DNA of 62,345 nucleotides, taken from Actinomycetes bacterium (GTDB taxonomy: Bacteria > Actinomycetota > Thermoleophilia > BMS3ABIN01). Shown here in pieces: positions 15,150 through 24,346 of this stretch. Below the pieces are notes generated by a model. It made no database searches. It was not told the origin of the DNA and saw nothing but the letters and a program-made list of their open reading frames with translations. Position 1 is the first letter of the stretch. Each line of letters starts with the position of its first letter. The stretch lies in the NCBI GenBank assembly GCA_021785935.1, contig JAJYOG010000009.1:1-62345 (forward strand), written 5' to 3'. Made by a program: the position numbers and the translations under genes.

Positions 15150-15164
15150 TTCAACCTTCCTCCC

Positions 15165-15271
15165 ACGACGGCGTTTTCCTTCTTGATGCCCCGTGGCCAG
15201 AGACGGTCGACAAGCACTCGGTAACCGTCCGCGGTGACAGGTTTCTCGTATGTTCTTTTTATCTTGATCAT
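15165..15271 (-). pseudogene. DUF488 family gene stump (N-terminal third only)
   Basis: From the ATG at 15271 the frame reads [20 protein letters not shown] and then [15 protein letters not shown], the highly conserved start of DUF488 proteins (about 115-150 residues). After about 36 codons, homology ends abruptly in the terminator sequence at 15149. The remainder has been deleted. No function is expected. Confidence 0.8.
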
Positions 15272-15297
15272 GCTTCAAGATTTCCCGCTGCCCCAGC

Positions 15298-15325
15298 AGC
15301 AAAACCCCCTGCCGGGGGTTTTGCT
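15298..15325. terminator. Bidirectional hairpin between ribH and the DUF488 stump
   Basis: A 12-bp stem AGCAAAACCCCC / GGGGGTTTTGCT with a TGCC loop, 90 bases beyond the ribH stop. It is the likely end of the rib operon. A duplicated GAGCGCCGGTTCC lies between it and ribH (about 15364-15390). Confidence 0.8.
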
Positions 15326-15414
15326 TAAATTCCCTTTTCGTCCCGTTCCCGGAATCGTTTTTGGAGCGCCGGTTCCAGGAGCGCCGGTTCCCCGGCTTCA
15401 GTCTCCGTTTGGTT

Positions 15415-15891
15415 TTACTTCCATGCTTTGAGCAGCTGGGCCATCTCAATAGCCCCTGCCGCCGCCTGCCATCCTTTGTTGCCAGCCTTGGTGCCAGCCC
15501 GCTCGACGGCCTGCTCGATTGAATCGGTTGTCAGAACGCCCATGGCCACAGGGACCTTGGTGTTCATCGAGATCTTGGCGATGCCCTTGGATACCTCGCC
15601 AGCGACATAGTCAAAATGAGGCGTGCCGCCGCGGATAACCGCTCCCAGCGCGATGATGGCGTTATATTTGCCACTCTCAGCCATCTTGGCGGCTACCAGA
15701 GGAATTTCGAAGGCACCGGGAACCCAGGCAACCTCTACGGAGCCCTTGGCGGCGCCATGCCGGATAATGCAATCGACGGCGCCGTCCAGCAGGCGCGTGG
15801 AGATAAACTCGTTGAAACGGGCGACCACGATGCCGAATTTTAGTCCCTTGGCGTCGAGCATGCCCTCATAACTCTTGTAATTCTCTGCCAT
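15415..15891 (-). CDS. ribH: 6,7-dimethyl-8-ribityllumazine synthase
   Basis: 158 residues, normal length. It condenses the ribitylamino-pyrimidinedione with dihydroxybutanone phosphate. Family motifs visible are [49 protein letters not shown] (the catalytic His lies in this stretch) and [20 protein letters not shown]. Last gene of the ribD-ribE-ribBA-ribH operon, 93 bases after ribBA. Confidence 0.97.
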   Translation of the reverse strand: MAENYKSYEGMLDAKGLKFGIVVARFNEFISTRLLDGAVDCIIRHGAAKGSVEVAWVPGAFEIPLVAAKMAESGKYNAIIALGAVIRGGTPHFDYVAGEVSKGIAKISMNTKVPVAMGVLTTDSIEQAVERAGTKAGNKGWQAAAGAIEMAQLLKAWK

Positions 15892-15984
15892 CGGCTGATC
15901 CTTTCTATCGATATTGGCACTCTCTTCTTTCCTTGTCCGCGACCGGGCGCCTCAGACCGAATCCCGGCTCACGAACCAGGGTCG

Positions 15985-17265
15985 TTACTCGCTGGACTTC
16001 TCCTCTTCCTCAAACCTGAGATCCTGATGGTGCAGGATGTGCCCCATCTTGGCTTTCTTGGTGGAGAGGTAGGCAACGTTCTCGCACTGGGGCGGCATTT
16101 CGATGGGCACTCTTTCCACGATCTTGAGTCCAAACCCTTCCAGCCCCTTGATCTTCTTGGGATTATTGGTCATTTGGCGGATAGTGGTCAGCCCCAGGTC
16201 CACAAGTATCTGGGCGCCGATACCGTAATCACGCAGGTCTGCCGGGAAACCAAGCTCCTCATTGGCCTGGACTGTGTCCATTCCCTGCTCCTGCAGCTCA
16301 TAGGCACGCAGCTTGTTGAGGATGCCAATGCCGCGCCCCTCCTGGGACATATACAGGATCACGCCTTTGCCTTCTTCCTCAATCATACGCATGGCGTGGT
16401 ACAGCTGCTCGCCGCAGTCGCAGCGCATGGATCCGAAGACGTCGCCGGTGAGGCACTCAGAGTGCACACGGATAAGAACATTCTCCGCCCCGTCGACATC
16501 GCCCTTGACCAGGGCTACGTGTTCCTCGTTATCCAGAAGGCTGCGGTAGCCGATCGCGCGAAAGTCGCCGAATCTCGTCGGGAGCCTGGCGTCGGCCACC
16601 CGCTGCACCAGCTTCTCGTTCTTGCGGCGGTATTTGATCAGGTCGGCGACCGTGACCATCTTCAGATTGTGTTTCTTGCAGAAGGGGATGAGATCCGGCA
16701 CGCGCGACATGGTGCCATCCTCATTCATGATCTCGCAGATGACGCCGGCGGGCTCCAGCCCGGCGAGGCGGGCGAGATCGACTCCGGCTTCAGTCTGGCC
16801 GGTACGCTCGAGAACCCCGCCCGGTTTTGCCCTGAGCGGGAAGACGTGCCCCGGCTGGACCAGATCTGACGGCTTGGCGCCCGGTTTAATCGCTGTCTGG
16901 ATGGTGTGCGCCCTGTCGGCCGCGGAGATACCGGTAGTAACGCCGTGCCTGGCCTCAACGGATACAGTGAACGCTGTGCTAAAGGTGGCTTCATTGTTCT
17001 GGACCATCTGGGGCAGATCCAGCTCGATGCACTTCTCCGGAGTGAGGGTCATGCAGATAAGCCCGCGCCCGTACTTGGCCATGAAATTGATGGCCTCAGG
17101 CGTGGCGAACTGCGCCGCCATGGTCAGGTCGCCTTCGTTTTCCCGATCTTCGTCATCGCAGACGATGATGATCTTGCCGGACTTGATGTCCTCGATGGCG
17201 TCCGCGATGCTGCTAAACGGAGAGTCCGCCGCTCTTTGCTCCTGGTTGTCTTGTTCTTCTGCCAT
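15985..17265 (-). CDS. ribBA: Bifunctional DHBP synthase / GTP cyclohydrolase II
   Basis: 426 residues. The N-terminal half is 3,4-dihydroxy-2-butanone-4-phosphate synthase ([20 protein letters not shown] acidic loop; [18 protein letters not shown]). The C-terminal half is GTP cyclohydrolase II with the zinc site in [18 protein letters not shown] and [20 protein letters not shown]. It supplies both branches of riboflavin synthesis. A basic or acidic tail after residue 405 is variable. Regulated through the upstream FMN riboswitch if the operon is continuous. Confidence 0.97.
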   Translation of the reverse strand: MAEEQDNQEQRAADSPFSSIADAIEDIKSGKIIIVCDDEDRENEGDLTMAAQFATPEAINFMAKYGRGLICMTLTPEKCIELDLPQMVQNNEATFSTAFTVSVEARHGVTTGISAADRAHTIQTAIKPGAKPSDLVQPGHVFPLRAKPGGVLERTGQTEAGVDLARLAGLEPAGVICEIMNEDGTMSRVPDLIPFCKKHNLKMVTVADLIKYRRKNEKLVQRVADARLPTRFGDFRAIGYRSLLDNEEHVALVKGDVDGAENVLIRVHSECLTGDVFGSMRCDCGEQLYHAMRMIEEEGKGVILYMSQEGRGIGILNKLRAYELQEQGMDTVQANEELGFPADLRDYGIGAQILVDLGLTTIRQMTNNPKKIKGLEGFGLKIVERVPIEMPPQCENVAYLSTKKAKMGHILHHQDLRFEEEEKSSE

Positions 17266-17375
17266 TTTTCCTTCCTGCCTATTGTTTTGTTGATACTTGA
17301 ATAAAATTTATTATTTTACGTGATCTCTTCGAGCCGTGATCTCCTCATGCCTTGATCTCCCTCGTGCGCCCCCTT

Positions 17376-18029
17376 CTACAAGAAGCCCCCTTCCGCCAGC
17401 TTGTCGAGAGTCAGGCCGCCTTCCCCCTGTCCTCCGGGAAGTCCGCCTTTCATGATCTTGTCCACGTATTTTCCGAGAACGTCCGCCTCCAGGTTGACCT
17501 GATAGCCAACTCCGTTATGTCCCAGTGTTGTCACTTTCACTGTGTGGGGAATGAGCGAGACGCTGAACTGCTCTCGCTCGAGGCGTGCGATCGTGAGGCT
17601 GATGCCATCGATGCCGACCGAGCCTTGTGGCAACAGGTAACGGCGGATCTCTTCCGGCGCGCTAAAAGTGTAGAAAATTGCATTGCCCTCGGGGCGGATC
17701 GACAGGATCTTGCCAGTGGCGTCGACATGGCCCAGCATCAGATGGCCGCCGAGACGGGCCGAAAGCGTCAAAGCCCGCTCGAGATTGACGAGGCTGCCGC
17801 GCTTGAGGTTCCCCAGATTGGTCTTTCTCAGCGTTTCCGGCATGACATCGGCGGAAAAAGTGCCGGAGCCAAACTGCCGCGCCGTCAGGCAAACGCCATT
17901 GACGGCGATGGAATCGCCCAGCTGGCATCCTTCCAGAACCTTGTCTGCTTCGACGGTGATAACGCCGGAGTCAGATCCCATCTCGAGGCTGACCAGCTTG
18001 CCCAGTTCTTCAACTATGCCGGTGAACAT
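17376..18029 (-). CDS. ribE: Riboflavin synthase, alpha subunit
   Basis: 217 residues with two lumazine-binding repeats: MFTGIVEELGKLVSLEMGSD, DSIAVNGVCLTA in repeat 1 and GHLMLGHVDATGKI then GSVGIDGISLTIA in repeat 2. It dismutates two lumazine molecules to riboflavin and the pyrimidine precursor. The C-terminal 15-20 residues are a Gly-rich tail not typical of the family. It follows ribD by 20 bases. Confidence 0.96.
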   Translation of the reverse strand: MFTGIVEELGKLVSLEMGSDSGVITVEADKVLEGCQLGDSIAVNGVCLTARQFGSGTFSADVMPETLRKTNLGNLKRGSLVNLERALTLSARLGGHLMLGHVDATGKILSIRPEGNAIFYTFSAPEEIRRYLLPQGSVGIDGISLTIARLEREQFSVSLIPHTVKVTTLGHNGVGYQVNLEADVLGKYVDKIMKGGLPGGQGEGGLTLDKLAEGGFL

Positions 18030-18049
18030 CTAGTGTCCCTCCCTCATGT

Positions 18050-19174
18050 CTACCATTCCTCCTGGGTAGTGTAGGCGGTGATGAGGACGTCATCGCCGAC
18101 CGCCCGGTGCCGGACGCGGTAGAGAGGCTGCGCCTCGCCTACCAGCCGGAAGCCGCGGCCCTCGACGGGTGTGCGCGCCGACTTGCCGCCAATAAATTTT
18201 GGCGCAACGAAAGTCATGACCTTGTCGATGGCGCCGGATTCCACAAACGAAGCCGCCAGCGTCGGTCCACCTTCGAGAAGAAAACTGAGAATGGCGGGCT
18301 CACGTGAACCGAGATGAAGCAGGGCCTCGCCAACGTTTACCTGCCCGTCAAGTGTTCCCAGCTGCACGACCTCGACGCCGGTGCTTTCCAGTGCCTTGAT
18401 GTTTTCGGGAGGAGCGGCTTCGGTGACAAAAACCAGCGTCGGTGTTTCCTGGACCGTCTTCACCAGTTTGCTGTCCAGCGACAGGCCAGCCTTCGAATCG
18501 AAAACAACGCGCAGGGGCTGCCTGTAATCTCCGGGGATGCGGCAGGTGAGCATGGGGTCGTCCACCAGCGCGGTACCGCTGCCGACAGCGATGGCGTCGA
18601 CTTCTCCGCGCATCGAGTGCACCAGCGCCCGGCTCTCCTCGCCGGAAATCCATTTGGAGTCGCCGGTCGAGGTAGCAATCTTGCCGTCGAGGCTCATGGC
18701 GCTTTTGAAGATGACAAAGGGTAGGCCGGTGACGGCATGCTTGCGAAAGGCTTCGTTCTGGGAGCGGGCCCGCTCCGCTAAAAGTCCCTCGAGCACCTCG
18801 ACTTCGATGCCGGCCTCGCGCAGCTCTTCCAGGCCCTTGCCGTTTACCTTGGATGAAGGATCGAGGGAAGCAACCACAACGCGGGCAATTCCCACATCGA
18901 TAAGCGCCCCCGAGCAGGGCCCGGTGCGCCCCGTATGGCAACATGGCTCCAGAGTGACAAAGATGGTGGCGCCCCGGACGTCTTCCTTGGCGGACTTGAT
19001 TGCCGCCACTTCGGCGTGATCCTCGCCGGCGCGTTTGTGATAACCCTCGCCGATCACGGTATCGCCGCGGGCGATGACGGCGCCTACAGTGGGATTGGGG
19101 CTGGTCTTTCCCTGGGCCAGGTCGGCCAGGTTGAGGGCCCGCTGCATAAAACTTATATCCAGTCCGGAAACCAT
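18050..19174 (-). CDS. ribD: Bifunctional pyrimidine deaminase / reductase
   Basis: 374 residues. The deaminase domain carries the zinc motif HAEVAAIKSA and CCHTGRTGPCSGALIDVGI (residues 50-90). The reductase domain follows (FVIFKSAMSLDGKIATSTGDSKWISGEESR cluster, quoted in part; GGPTLAASFVESGAIDKV). First gene of the operon, 140 bases below the FMN riboswitch. The ATG at 19174 has AAGGA somewhat far (13 bases); a second ATG at 19147 also fits the family start. Confidence 0.96.
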   Translation of the reverse strand: MVSGLDISFMQRALNLADLAQGKTSPNPTVGAVIARGDTVIGEGYHKRAGEDHAEVAAIKSAKEDVRGATIFVTLEPCCHTGRTGPCSGALIDVGIARVVVASLDPSSKVNGKGLEELREAGIEVEVLEGLLAERARSQNEAFRKHAVTGLPFVIFKSAMSLDGKIATSTGDSKWISGEESRALVHSMRGEVDAIAVGSGTALVDDPMLTCRIPGDYRQPLRVVFDSKAGLSLDSKLVKTVQETPTLVFVTEAAPPENIKALESTGVEVVQLGTLDGQVNVGEALLHLGSREPAILSFLLEGGPTLAASFVESGAIDKVMTFVAPKFIGGKSARTPVEGRGFRLVGEAQPLYRVRHRAVGDDVLITAYTTQEEW

Positions 19175-19274
19175 ATGTGAATCAATCCTTCGGTTTCAGG
19201 CTTCGGGAAGTTGAGGAAAAGGACCGCGCGGCGGCGCGGCGCACACCCATATTCACGCTGGGAGGCGCCCATAA

Positions 19275-19429
<155 letters not shown>

Positions 19430-19600
19430 TTGTGCTGATAAACAGCTATTTAATTTGTGCTTCTGTCGATCGTCCGGTCGCTTAAGACCGTACGCGAAAA
19501 TGATACCACATTAGTTATTGCGAACGAAGTCGTATGTTATTACGAGCGAAACCGTTACCCGAATCCGCATTCCTGAAAGTTTTTGGTGATGTTGCCTGAG
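19430..19600. other. Non-coding interval between rpe and the riboswitch
   Basis: It must hold the promoter of the rib operon; I see no convincing -35/-10 pair. It contains an imperfect direct repeat TTATTGCGAACGAA / TTATTACGAGCGAA (about 19516-19552). Confidence 0.3.
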
Positions 19601-20284
19601 TCAGGCGCGCGCCGACATGGCGCCCATCAGCTGTCCAGCCGCGGCGGCCGGATCGGGAGCCCCAAAGACCGCGGAGCCGGCAACAAAGAGGTTGGCGCCG
19701 GTGTCGAGAACGGCTTCGATAGTATCGGCGGCGACACCCCCGTCCACCTGCAGCCCGACCTCCGGGGGCAGCAGATGCCGAGCCCGGGTTATTTTGGGAA
19801 GGACCGAAGCAATAAACTTCTGACCGCTAAAGCCCGGATTCACCGTCATCATCAGGGCAAAATCGATGTCACCGATGACTTCCTGCAGCTCATTTAGCGG
19901 TGTGGCTGGATTAAGCACGGCGCCCGCCTTGCATCCGGCGGCCCGAATCTGTGAAAGGGTCATATTGAGATGCCTGCAGGCTTCAACATGGACGGAGATC
20001 CAGTCGGAACCAGCGCGGGCGAAATCCTCGATGTAACGTTCGGGCGCATCAATCATCAGGTGTACGTCAAGGACACCGCCGGCTTCATGCACCAAATCGC
20101 GAATGCCCTCGACGACCACGGGCCCGATAGTGATATTGGGAACAAACTGGCCGTCCATGACATCGACATGGATAACACGCACGCCGGCATCCATCACCTT
20201 TTTGATATCCTCACCAAGATGGGAAAAATTCGCCGACAGGATGGAAGGGGCCAGTTGGTATGTATTTATCAGATCATCGCTCAC
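19601..20284 (-). CDS. rpe: Ribulose-phosphate 3-epimerase
   Basis: 227 residues of the TIM-barrel epimerase family: QLAPSILSANFSHLGEDIKK (catalytic Ser), VIHVDVMDGQFVPNITIGP (metal His/Asp), VHLMIDAPERYI, MTVNPGFSGQKF and LQVDGGVAADTI. It interconverts ribulose-5-phosphate and xylulose-5-phosphate in the pentose phosphate pathway; ribulose-5-phosphate is also a riboflavin precursor, which fits its position upstream of the rib operon. It is separated from ribD by the riboswitch and so transcribed independently. Confidence 0.96.
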   Translation of the reverse strand: MSDDLINTYQLAPSILSANFSHLGEDIKKVMDAGVRVIHVDVMDGQFVPNITIGPVVVEGIRDLVHEAGGVLDVHLMIDAPERYIEDFARAGSDWISVHVEACRHLNMTLSQIRAAGCKAGAVLNPATPLNELQEVIGDIDFALMMTVNPGFSGQKFIASVLPKITRARHLLPPEVGLQVDGGVAADTIEAVLDTGANLFVAGSAVFGAPDPAAAAGQLMGAMSARA

Positions 20285-20368
20285 GGGGGTGATTTTAACA
20301 CAGATGCACCGGGCTGGGCAGTTGTGCCGAACCGGGCGGTTTTTCCCGGCAGGGCTGCAGAGGCCCGG

Positions 20369-20668
20369 TCAACTCTGAGCGCCAAACTCGAAATTAAACC
20401 CGCCGGTCGAAATGAGATAAATCCAATAGGCCACATCAAGCAAGATGGCGACGATGGCAATGATGATGGCGGCGCGGGCAATCCCGTATCCCTTGGCCGA
20501 TGACCGGCCGTTCTTGATGTTGTTTATCTCCATGAAGCCAAGCGCCAGGCCGACGATGGCGGGGACGAAACAGCAGATGCCAACTATCGACAGTATCAGA
20601 GACGCGATTGCCATGCCGCCGGTCTTTTCCGGTGGTCCTGCCAGGCCAGGAGGGTTAGTCCCTTCCAT
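20369..20668 (-). CDS. DUF4190 small membrane protein
   Basis: 99 residues from the ATG at 20668, chosen for the GGGGGAAACTG site just upstream (an earlier frame start at 20713 lies inside the preceding gene). Two hydrophobic helices (about 18-46 and 62-85) flank the DUF4190 signature GLALGFMEINNIKNGRSSAK. Function unknown; these proteins are common in actinobacterial membrane gene clusters. It shares its domain with the neighbouring zinc-finger protein and is probably its duplicate without the N-terminal finger. Confidence 0.78.
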   Translation of the reverse strand: MEGTNPPGLAGPPEKTGGMAIASLILSIVGICCFVPAIVGLALGFMEINNIKNGRSSAKGYGIARAAIIIAIVAILLDVAYWIYLISTGGFNFEFGAQS

Positions 20669-20693
20669 CAGTTTCCCCCAGTCGCAATAAAGC

Positions 20694-21101
20694 TCACGCC
20701 TCGGAAACACCAACTACTAACGCCATGATAATGAACAATACGATTCCCAGGACTATGAAAGCCGTAATCACCGCACCGATTATGGCTCCCGCAAGGGCCA
20801 GTCCTCTCCCCTCCGCTGGGGACCGGCCCTTCTTGATATTGTTGAGCTCGACGAATCCCAGAACCATTCCCGGAATCGCGGTAATGCAGAACATGAAACC
20901 CACAGCCGAAAGCACCAGCGAAGCAATGGCCAGCCCTCCCGGATCCTGCCGTTTGTTCAAGCCGGCGCCGGTTGTAGCGCAGGAACGGCAAAACCGGCGC
21001 CCGTCCGGCGTTGTCAGCAGGCAATCGCCGCAGAAGGTTAGTCCGCAGCCTTCGCAGGTTCCTGCCCCAGCCTTTCCGGGATGATTGATGCAATCAGCCA
21101 A
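20694..21101 (-). CDS. B-box-type zinc finger plus DUF4190 membrane protein
   Basis: 135 residues. The N-terminus (1-45) is a Cys/His finger: C-x2-HPG, GTCEGCGLTFCGDCLLTTPD and FCRSC, a layout found in bacterial B-box-like membrane proteins. Two transmembrane helices with DUF4190 signature VLGFVELNNIKKGRSPAEGR follow. The finger presumably faces the cytoplasm and may mediate protein contacts. Adjacent to a second DUF4190 gene, 25 bases downstream. Confidence 0.8.
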   Translation of the reverse strand: MADCINHPGKAGAGTCEGCGLTFCGDCLLTTPDGRRFCRSCATTGAGLNKRQDPGGLAIASLVLSAVGFMFCITAIPGMVLGFVELNNIKKGRSPAEGRGLALAGAIIGAVITAFIVLGIVLFIIMALVVGVSEA

Positions 21102-21198
21102 TTCGCTCTCCGCTCTTTTCCCGTTTAACAGCTATGGCGCCAACAATCTATAGCTGTTTCGCTACGGAAACGGTTATTTCTCTATAGCGCGGTTTCCG

Positions 21199-21846
21199 CT
21201 ACGGCTGCAGAATCGCCTGGACCTGCTCCTCCCACATGGCGTGGCCATCAAAATGCTCGTTCGGATCCTTGATCAGCGTGTACATCCAGTAGATTCCGTA
21301 GATGCCGCAGGTGACGATGGACAGGATAATGTACGTGACGAAGTTCCGCTCCGGAAGCACCATGGGCGTCACGATCTGATTCTCGGTGATGCCGATCTTG
21401 TTCATGACTTCACTCGCCTTGAGCATGAATGCGTTCTCGTTGGCCTCGTGAGACCGAAAATCATCGTTGAGGAAATAATAGACGTAATAAACAACAACGC
21501 CGACGACGATGCTCAGGACCAGCCACAGAACCGGGGATTTCTCCCCGTTGCGGTCTCGGGTGGTGGCGTCCAGATCCATTCCCTCGAGCTCCGACATCTC
21601 CTGGGCGACATCAGCCGTCTTGCCCGCGGCCTCTGCTTTTTCCTTCAGCACTGCGATCAGATGGGTGCGAAAGGAGACCATCCTCTCAAAATGCTGCTCA
21701 TGCCGTTCCAGAATTTTGTACAGCACGTAGAACCAGTAGATACCACAGGTCACAATCCCCAAAACAATGGCGGTGCCGGGAGCCGTTTGCCAATCCGTAA
21801 TACTTCGCTGACGGATGTCAGCATCCAGTAACGTCAGGTCGTCCAC
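21199..21846 (-). CDS. DUF4234 membrane protein with two repeats
   Basis: 215 residues with two copies of the DUF4234-type motif, VTCGIYWFYVLYKI near residue 32 and VTCGIYGIYWMYTLIKD near residue 178. Helices lie at about 25-45, 105-125 and 168-190, and a charged coiled stretch (48-95) sits between. Function unknown. It lies in a run of small membrane proteins with no metabolic partner. Confidence 0.78.
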   Translation of the reverse strand: MDDLTLLDADIRQRSITDWQTAPGTAIVLGIVTCGIYWFYVLYKILERHEQHFERMVSFRTHLIAVLKEKAEAAGKTADVAQEMSELEGMDLDATTRDRNGEKSPVLWLVLSIVVGVVVYYVYYFLNDDFRSHEANENAFMLKASEVMNKIGITENQIVTPMVLPERNFVTYIILSIVTCGIYGIYWMYTLIKDPNEHFDGHAMWEEQVQAILQP

Positions 21847-21887
21847 TGCTGCCTCCTTGTATCGTTATCAATGATTGGAACCATTCT

Positions 21888-22388
21888 TTAAAGCAACCCC
21901 GTTTGCCGCCATACGAGTACCTTTACAATCCAGGAAGCTATCAATATGGCTACGCCAACGGTTAACAGATTCTTGCGGAGCGACTGTCCGATTTTGACAG
22001 ATAGCCGCCGCCCGGTTATTAGCGATACAACCGAAACGGCCGCTATCACCAGCATGAAGATGTAGAGGAACGGACCCAGAGGATGATAGGTAAATGCCTG
22101 GCCGGCATCGAGGCCGCCCATGGCCATGAACGAACGCGTTATGCCGCAAAAGAGACAGGGGATGCCGGTAATGGCGAAAAAGGGGCAGGTCACGAAATTG
22201 GGGAGGCTGAGCCCGGTAGCCCTAAGTTCAAAGTCCGGCGACACCAGGACCGAAATCGCTATTATCATTGCCAGCAGCGCCAGCAGCGGCAGTTCGACAA
22301 CGGCCAGGCTTTGCCAGGAAACTTTCTTTATGCGAAAAATGATGCCTTGAACCTCTGGAAGTCTCGTTGCCGCCGAAGTTCGGGGCAT
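21888..22388 (-). CDS. DUF2752 membrane protein
   Basis: 166 residues with three or four helices and the DUF2752 signature CPFFAITGIPCLFCGITRSF (residues 68-87), which precedes an FMAMGGLDAGQAFTYHPLGP segment. The paired cysteines suggest metal or disulfide chemistry at the membrane; no function is established. It ends 41 bases before the DUF4234 gene. Confidence 0.82.
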   Translation of the reverse strand: MPRTSAATRLPEVQGIIFRIKKVSWQSLAVVELPLLALLAMIIAISVLVSPDFELRATGLSLPNFVTCPFFAITGIPCLFCGITRSFMAMGGLDAGQAFTYHPLGPFLYIFMLVIAAVSVVSLITGRRLSVKIGQSLRKNLLTVGVAILIASWIVKVLVWRQTGLL

Positions 22389-22563
22389 GATAAATCCAGT
22401 ATCGTAATCGCGTGTACTGTCAGAACTGAATGCGATGATCGCCGTCCTCGTGATTGATTCTTACGAATTGGCTGTGTGCGCTGTTTATCCTGCCTGAGCC
22501 GGTTTTAAACACGTGATATAAACACGGGGATACTCGCGCAAGAGGATATCTGACAAAACGAAT

Positions 22564-22590
22564 GGGGCGCGGGCCTTCGGCCCGCGCCCC
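22564..22590. terminator. GC-rich hairpin downstream of HU
   Basis: A perfect 12-bp stem GGGGCGCGGGCC / GGCCCGCGCCCC with a TTC loop. On the minus strand ATTCGTTTTG follows, a weak T tract. Probably the end of the hup transcript. Confidence 0.7.
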
Positions 22591-22632
22591 ATAACATTCA
22601 ATTAAAAACATTCCTGCTACTTAAGCTACTGT

Positions 22633-22905
22633 TTAACCTTTTACCGCTTGCTTCAAAGCACTGCCGGCGCTGAACTTCGGCACCTTGCTTGCCTTGATCT
22701 GGATCTTTTCTTTTGTCTGAGGGTTAATACCCTCACGGGCTGCGCGGTTCTGAACGCTGAACTTGCCAAACCCAGTGAACTGAACCTCTTCGCCTTTCTT
22801 CAAAGAATCGGTAACAACGTCGATGAAAGCATCAACGGCAGCGGCGGCCTGGGTCTTGTTCAGATCGGTCTTGGCTGCAACGGCGCTTACAAATTCAGAT
22901 TTTCC
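22633..22905 (-). CDS. hup: DNA-binding protein HU
   Basis: 90 residues from the GTG at 22905 (MGKSEFVSAVAAKTDLNKTQ). The GGAGG site abuts an ATG at 22911 (spacing 1) but stands about 7 bases before this GTG, so the GTG is preferred. HU motifs: AVDAFIDVVTDSLKKGEEVQ, FTGFGKFSVQNRAAREGINP and the DNA-binding arm KIQIKASKVPKFSAGSALK. It compacts and bends DNA. It lacks the Lys-rich actinobacterial tail of HupB. Monocistronic. Confidence 0.95.
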   Translation of the reverse strand, partial: GKSEFVSAVAAKTDLNKTQAAAAVDAFIDVVTDSLKKGEEVQFTGFGKFSVQNRAAREGINPQTKEKIQIKASKVPKFSAGSALKQAVKG

Positions 22906-22954
22906 CACTTCCATACCTCCTGGTTTTAAGGGTTTCAGAAGCTGGCGGTTATCG

Positions 22955-22983
22955 ACACTATCAGACGCAATTGCCCTTGGCAA
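22955..22983 (-). promoter_or_regulatory. Probable promoter of hup
   Basis: Minus strand TTGCCA (22983-22978), 17-base spacer, TAGTGT (22960-22955). The -10 element is weak, so confidence is moderate. Confidence 0.4.
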
Positions 22984-23002
22984 GGCGAAAAACGACTAAT
23001 TT

Positions 23003-24346
23003 TCATTTTCCGCTAACGGTCATTTCTCCCACGAGAAGGGAAGGCGCATGGATGCTTCCCCCGAAGGGAACCCAACGATTGTCGTTACCGACCATGGTGA
23101 TATTCTTCAGAATCGCCAACAGATTGCCGGCGATGACAACCTCGCGAACCGGTTCTGACAAATTTCCGTCACGTATCAAACGTCCCGAGGCTCCCACGGA
23201 AAAGTCTCCGGACACCGGATTGGCGCCGGAATGAATGCCGCTGACATCCATGACATAAAATCCTTTGTCAACCGAGGCGATCATTTCCGCCAGCGTCCGG
23301 TCGCCGCCGGTGATCCGCAGATTGGTCGCCCCGACGTGCGGCTGAGAACGGTAGGACCCCCTGATGCCATTTCCCGTGGAAGTACGCCCATCTTTGCGAG
23401 CCGTATAAGTATCATAGAGAAATGCCTGCAAAACACCGTTTTTGATCAGCTTTGTCTCCCCCGAGGGCACACCCTCACCGTCAAAGGGAGCACTTGCCAG
23501 CCCATCAGGGTTGATGCCGTCATCGGTCAGCGTGAAGATAGAGTTCGCCACGGTATTACCCAGAAGACCCGAGAACATCGAGCGCTGTTTTTGCACGGAT
23601 TCACCAGTCAACACCGAGCCGATAACTCCCGCCAGGCCCGCCGTCACGAAAGGATCCATGACCACGGGACAGCTCATGCTCTCACATTGCGTCGCGCCCA
23701 GAAGCGCCAGCGCCCTGTCGGCCGCCTCCAGACCGCTGGCAACGCCCGCCAGTTGTTCCGGATCCCTTCCCGTGGAAAAAGACATGCCGGTCTGCATCTG
23801 GCCCTCCGCCTCGGCGATGGCCTGGAGAAAGGCGTAACAGGTATTTTCCCTGTACCCCCGGGAAAATCCCAAAGAATTGGCGATCGCGACCGAGCCTTCA
23901 CCTTCGGCATACGTGGCGGAATCCACCTGGGAGATACGGGGATCGCGGTCCAGTGCGGCCTTTTCCATTTCCTTAGCCAGCTCAATCTTCCGCGCCAGCG
24001 GCACCTGATCAAGCTTCTCGGAAAAGAGGTCAAGCTCGGGAAAAGTCTGGGCCGGCCGCGGTAGCCCCATGAATTTGTCGCCAGCGGTCACCTCGGCGTT
24101 TTCAGCCGCGGCGCGCGCCGTGGCGGCCAGAGCATCATCCGAGATTTCACTGGTATAGGCATAACCAACCGAATCGCCCATGAAGACCCTGATTCCCACA
24201 CCGGTGCCGGTGGAACTGCCCAACTCCTCCACTTCCTGTTGGTAGATCCTGATACGGGTAGACCTGGTATCCAGCGCGAAGGTTTCAGCCTGATCCACTC
24301 CCGTGAGCGCAGCGTGTTCAAGTGCTTTTTTAGCGACATCAAGCAT
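23003..24346 (-). CDS. tldE: TldE/PmbA-type metalloprotease subunit
   Basis: 447 residues of the TldD/PmbA family: GTGVGIRVFMGDSVGYAYTS near the N-terminus and the C-terminal barrel with FDGEGVPSGETKLIKNGVL, SGANPVSGDFSVGASGRLI and ITMVGNDNRWVPFGGSIHAP. TldE lacks the metal-binding HExxxH, which TldD supplies; together they form a heterodimeric protease that cleaves unfolded peptides. The start overlaps the tldD stop (TGATG), a coupled pair. Confidence 0.93.
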   Translation of the reverse strand: MLDVAKKALEHAALTGVDQAETFALDTRSTRIRIYQQEVEELGSSTGTGVGIRVFMGDSVGYAYTSEISDDALAATARAAAENAEVTAGDKFMGLPRPAQTFPELDLFSEKLDQVPLARKIELAKEMEKAALDRDPRISQVDSATYAEGEGSVAIANSLGFSRGYRENTCYAFLQAIAEAEGQMQTGMSFSTGRDPEQLAGVASGLEAADRALALLGATQCESMSCPVVMDPFVTAGLAGVIGSVLTGESVQKQRSMFSGLLGNTVANSIFTLTDDGINPDGLASAPFDGEGVPSGETKLIKNGVLQAFLYDTYTARKDGRTSTGNGIRGSYRSQPHVGATNLRITGGDRTLAEMIASVDKGFYVMDVSGIHSGANPVSGDFSVGASGRLIRDGNLSEPVREVVIAGNLLAILKNITMVGNDNRWVPFGGSIHAPSLLVGEMTVSGK

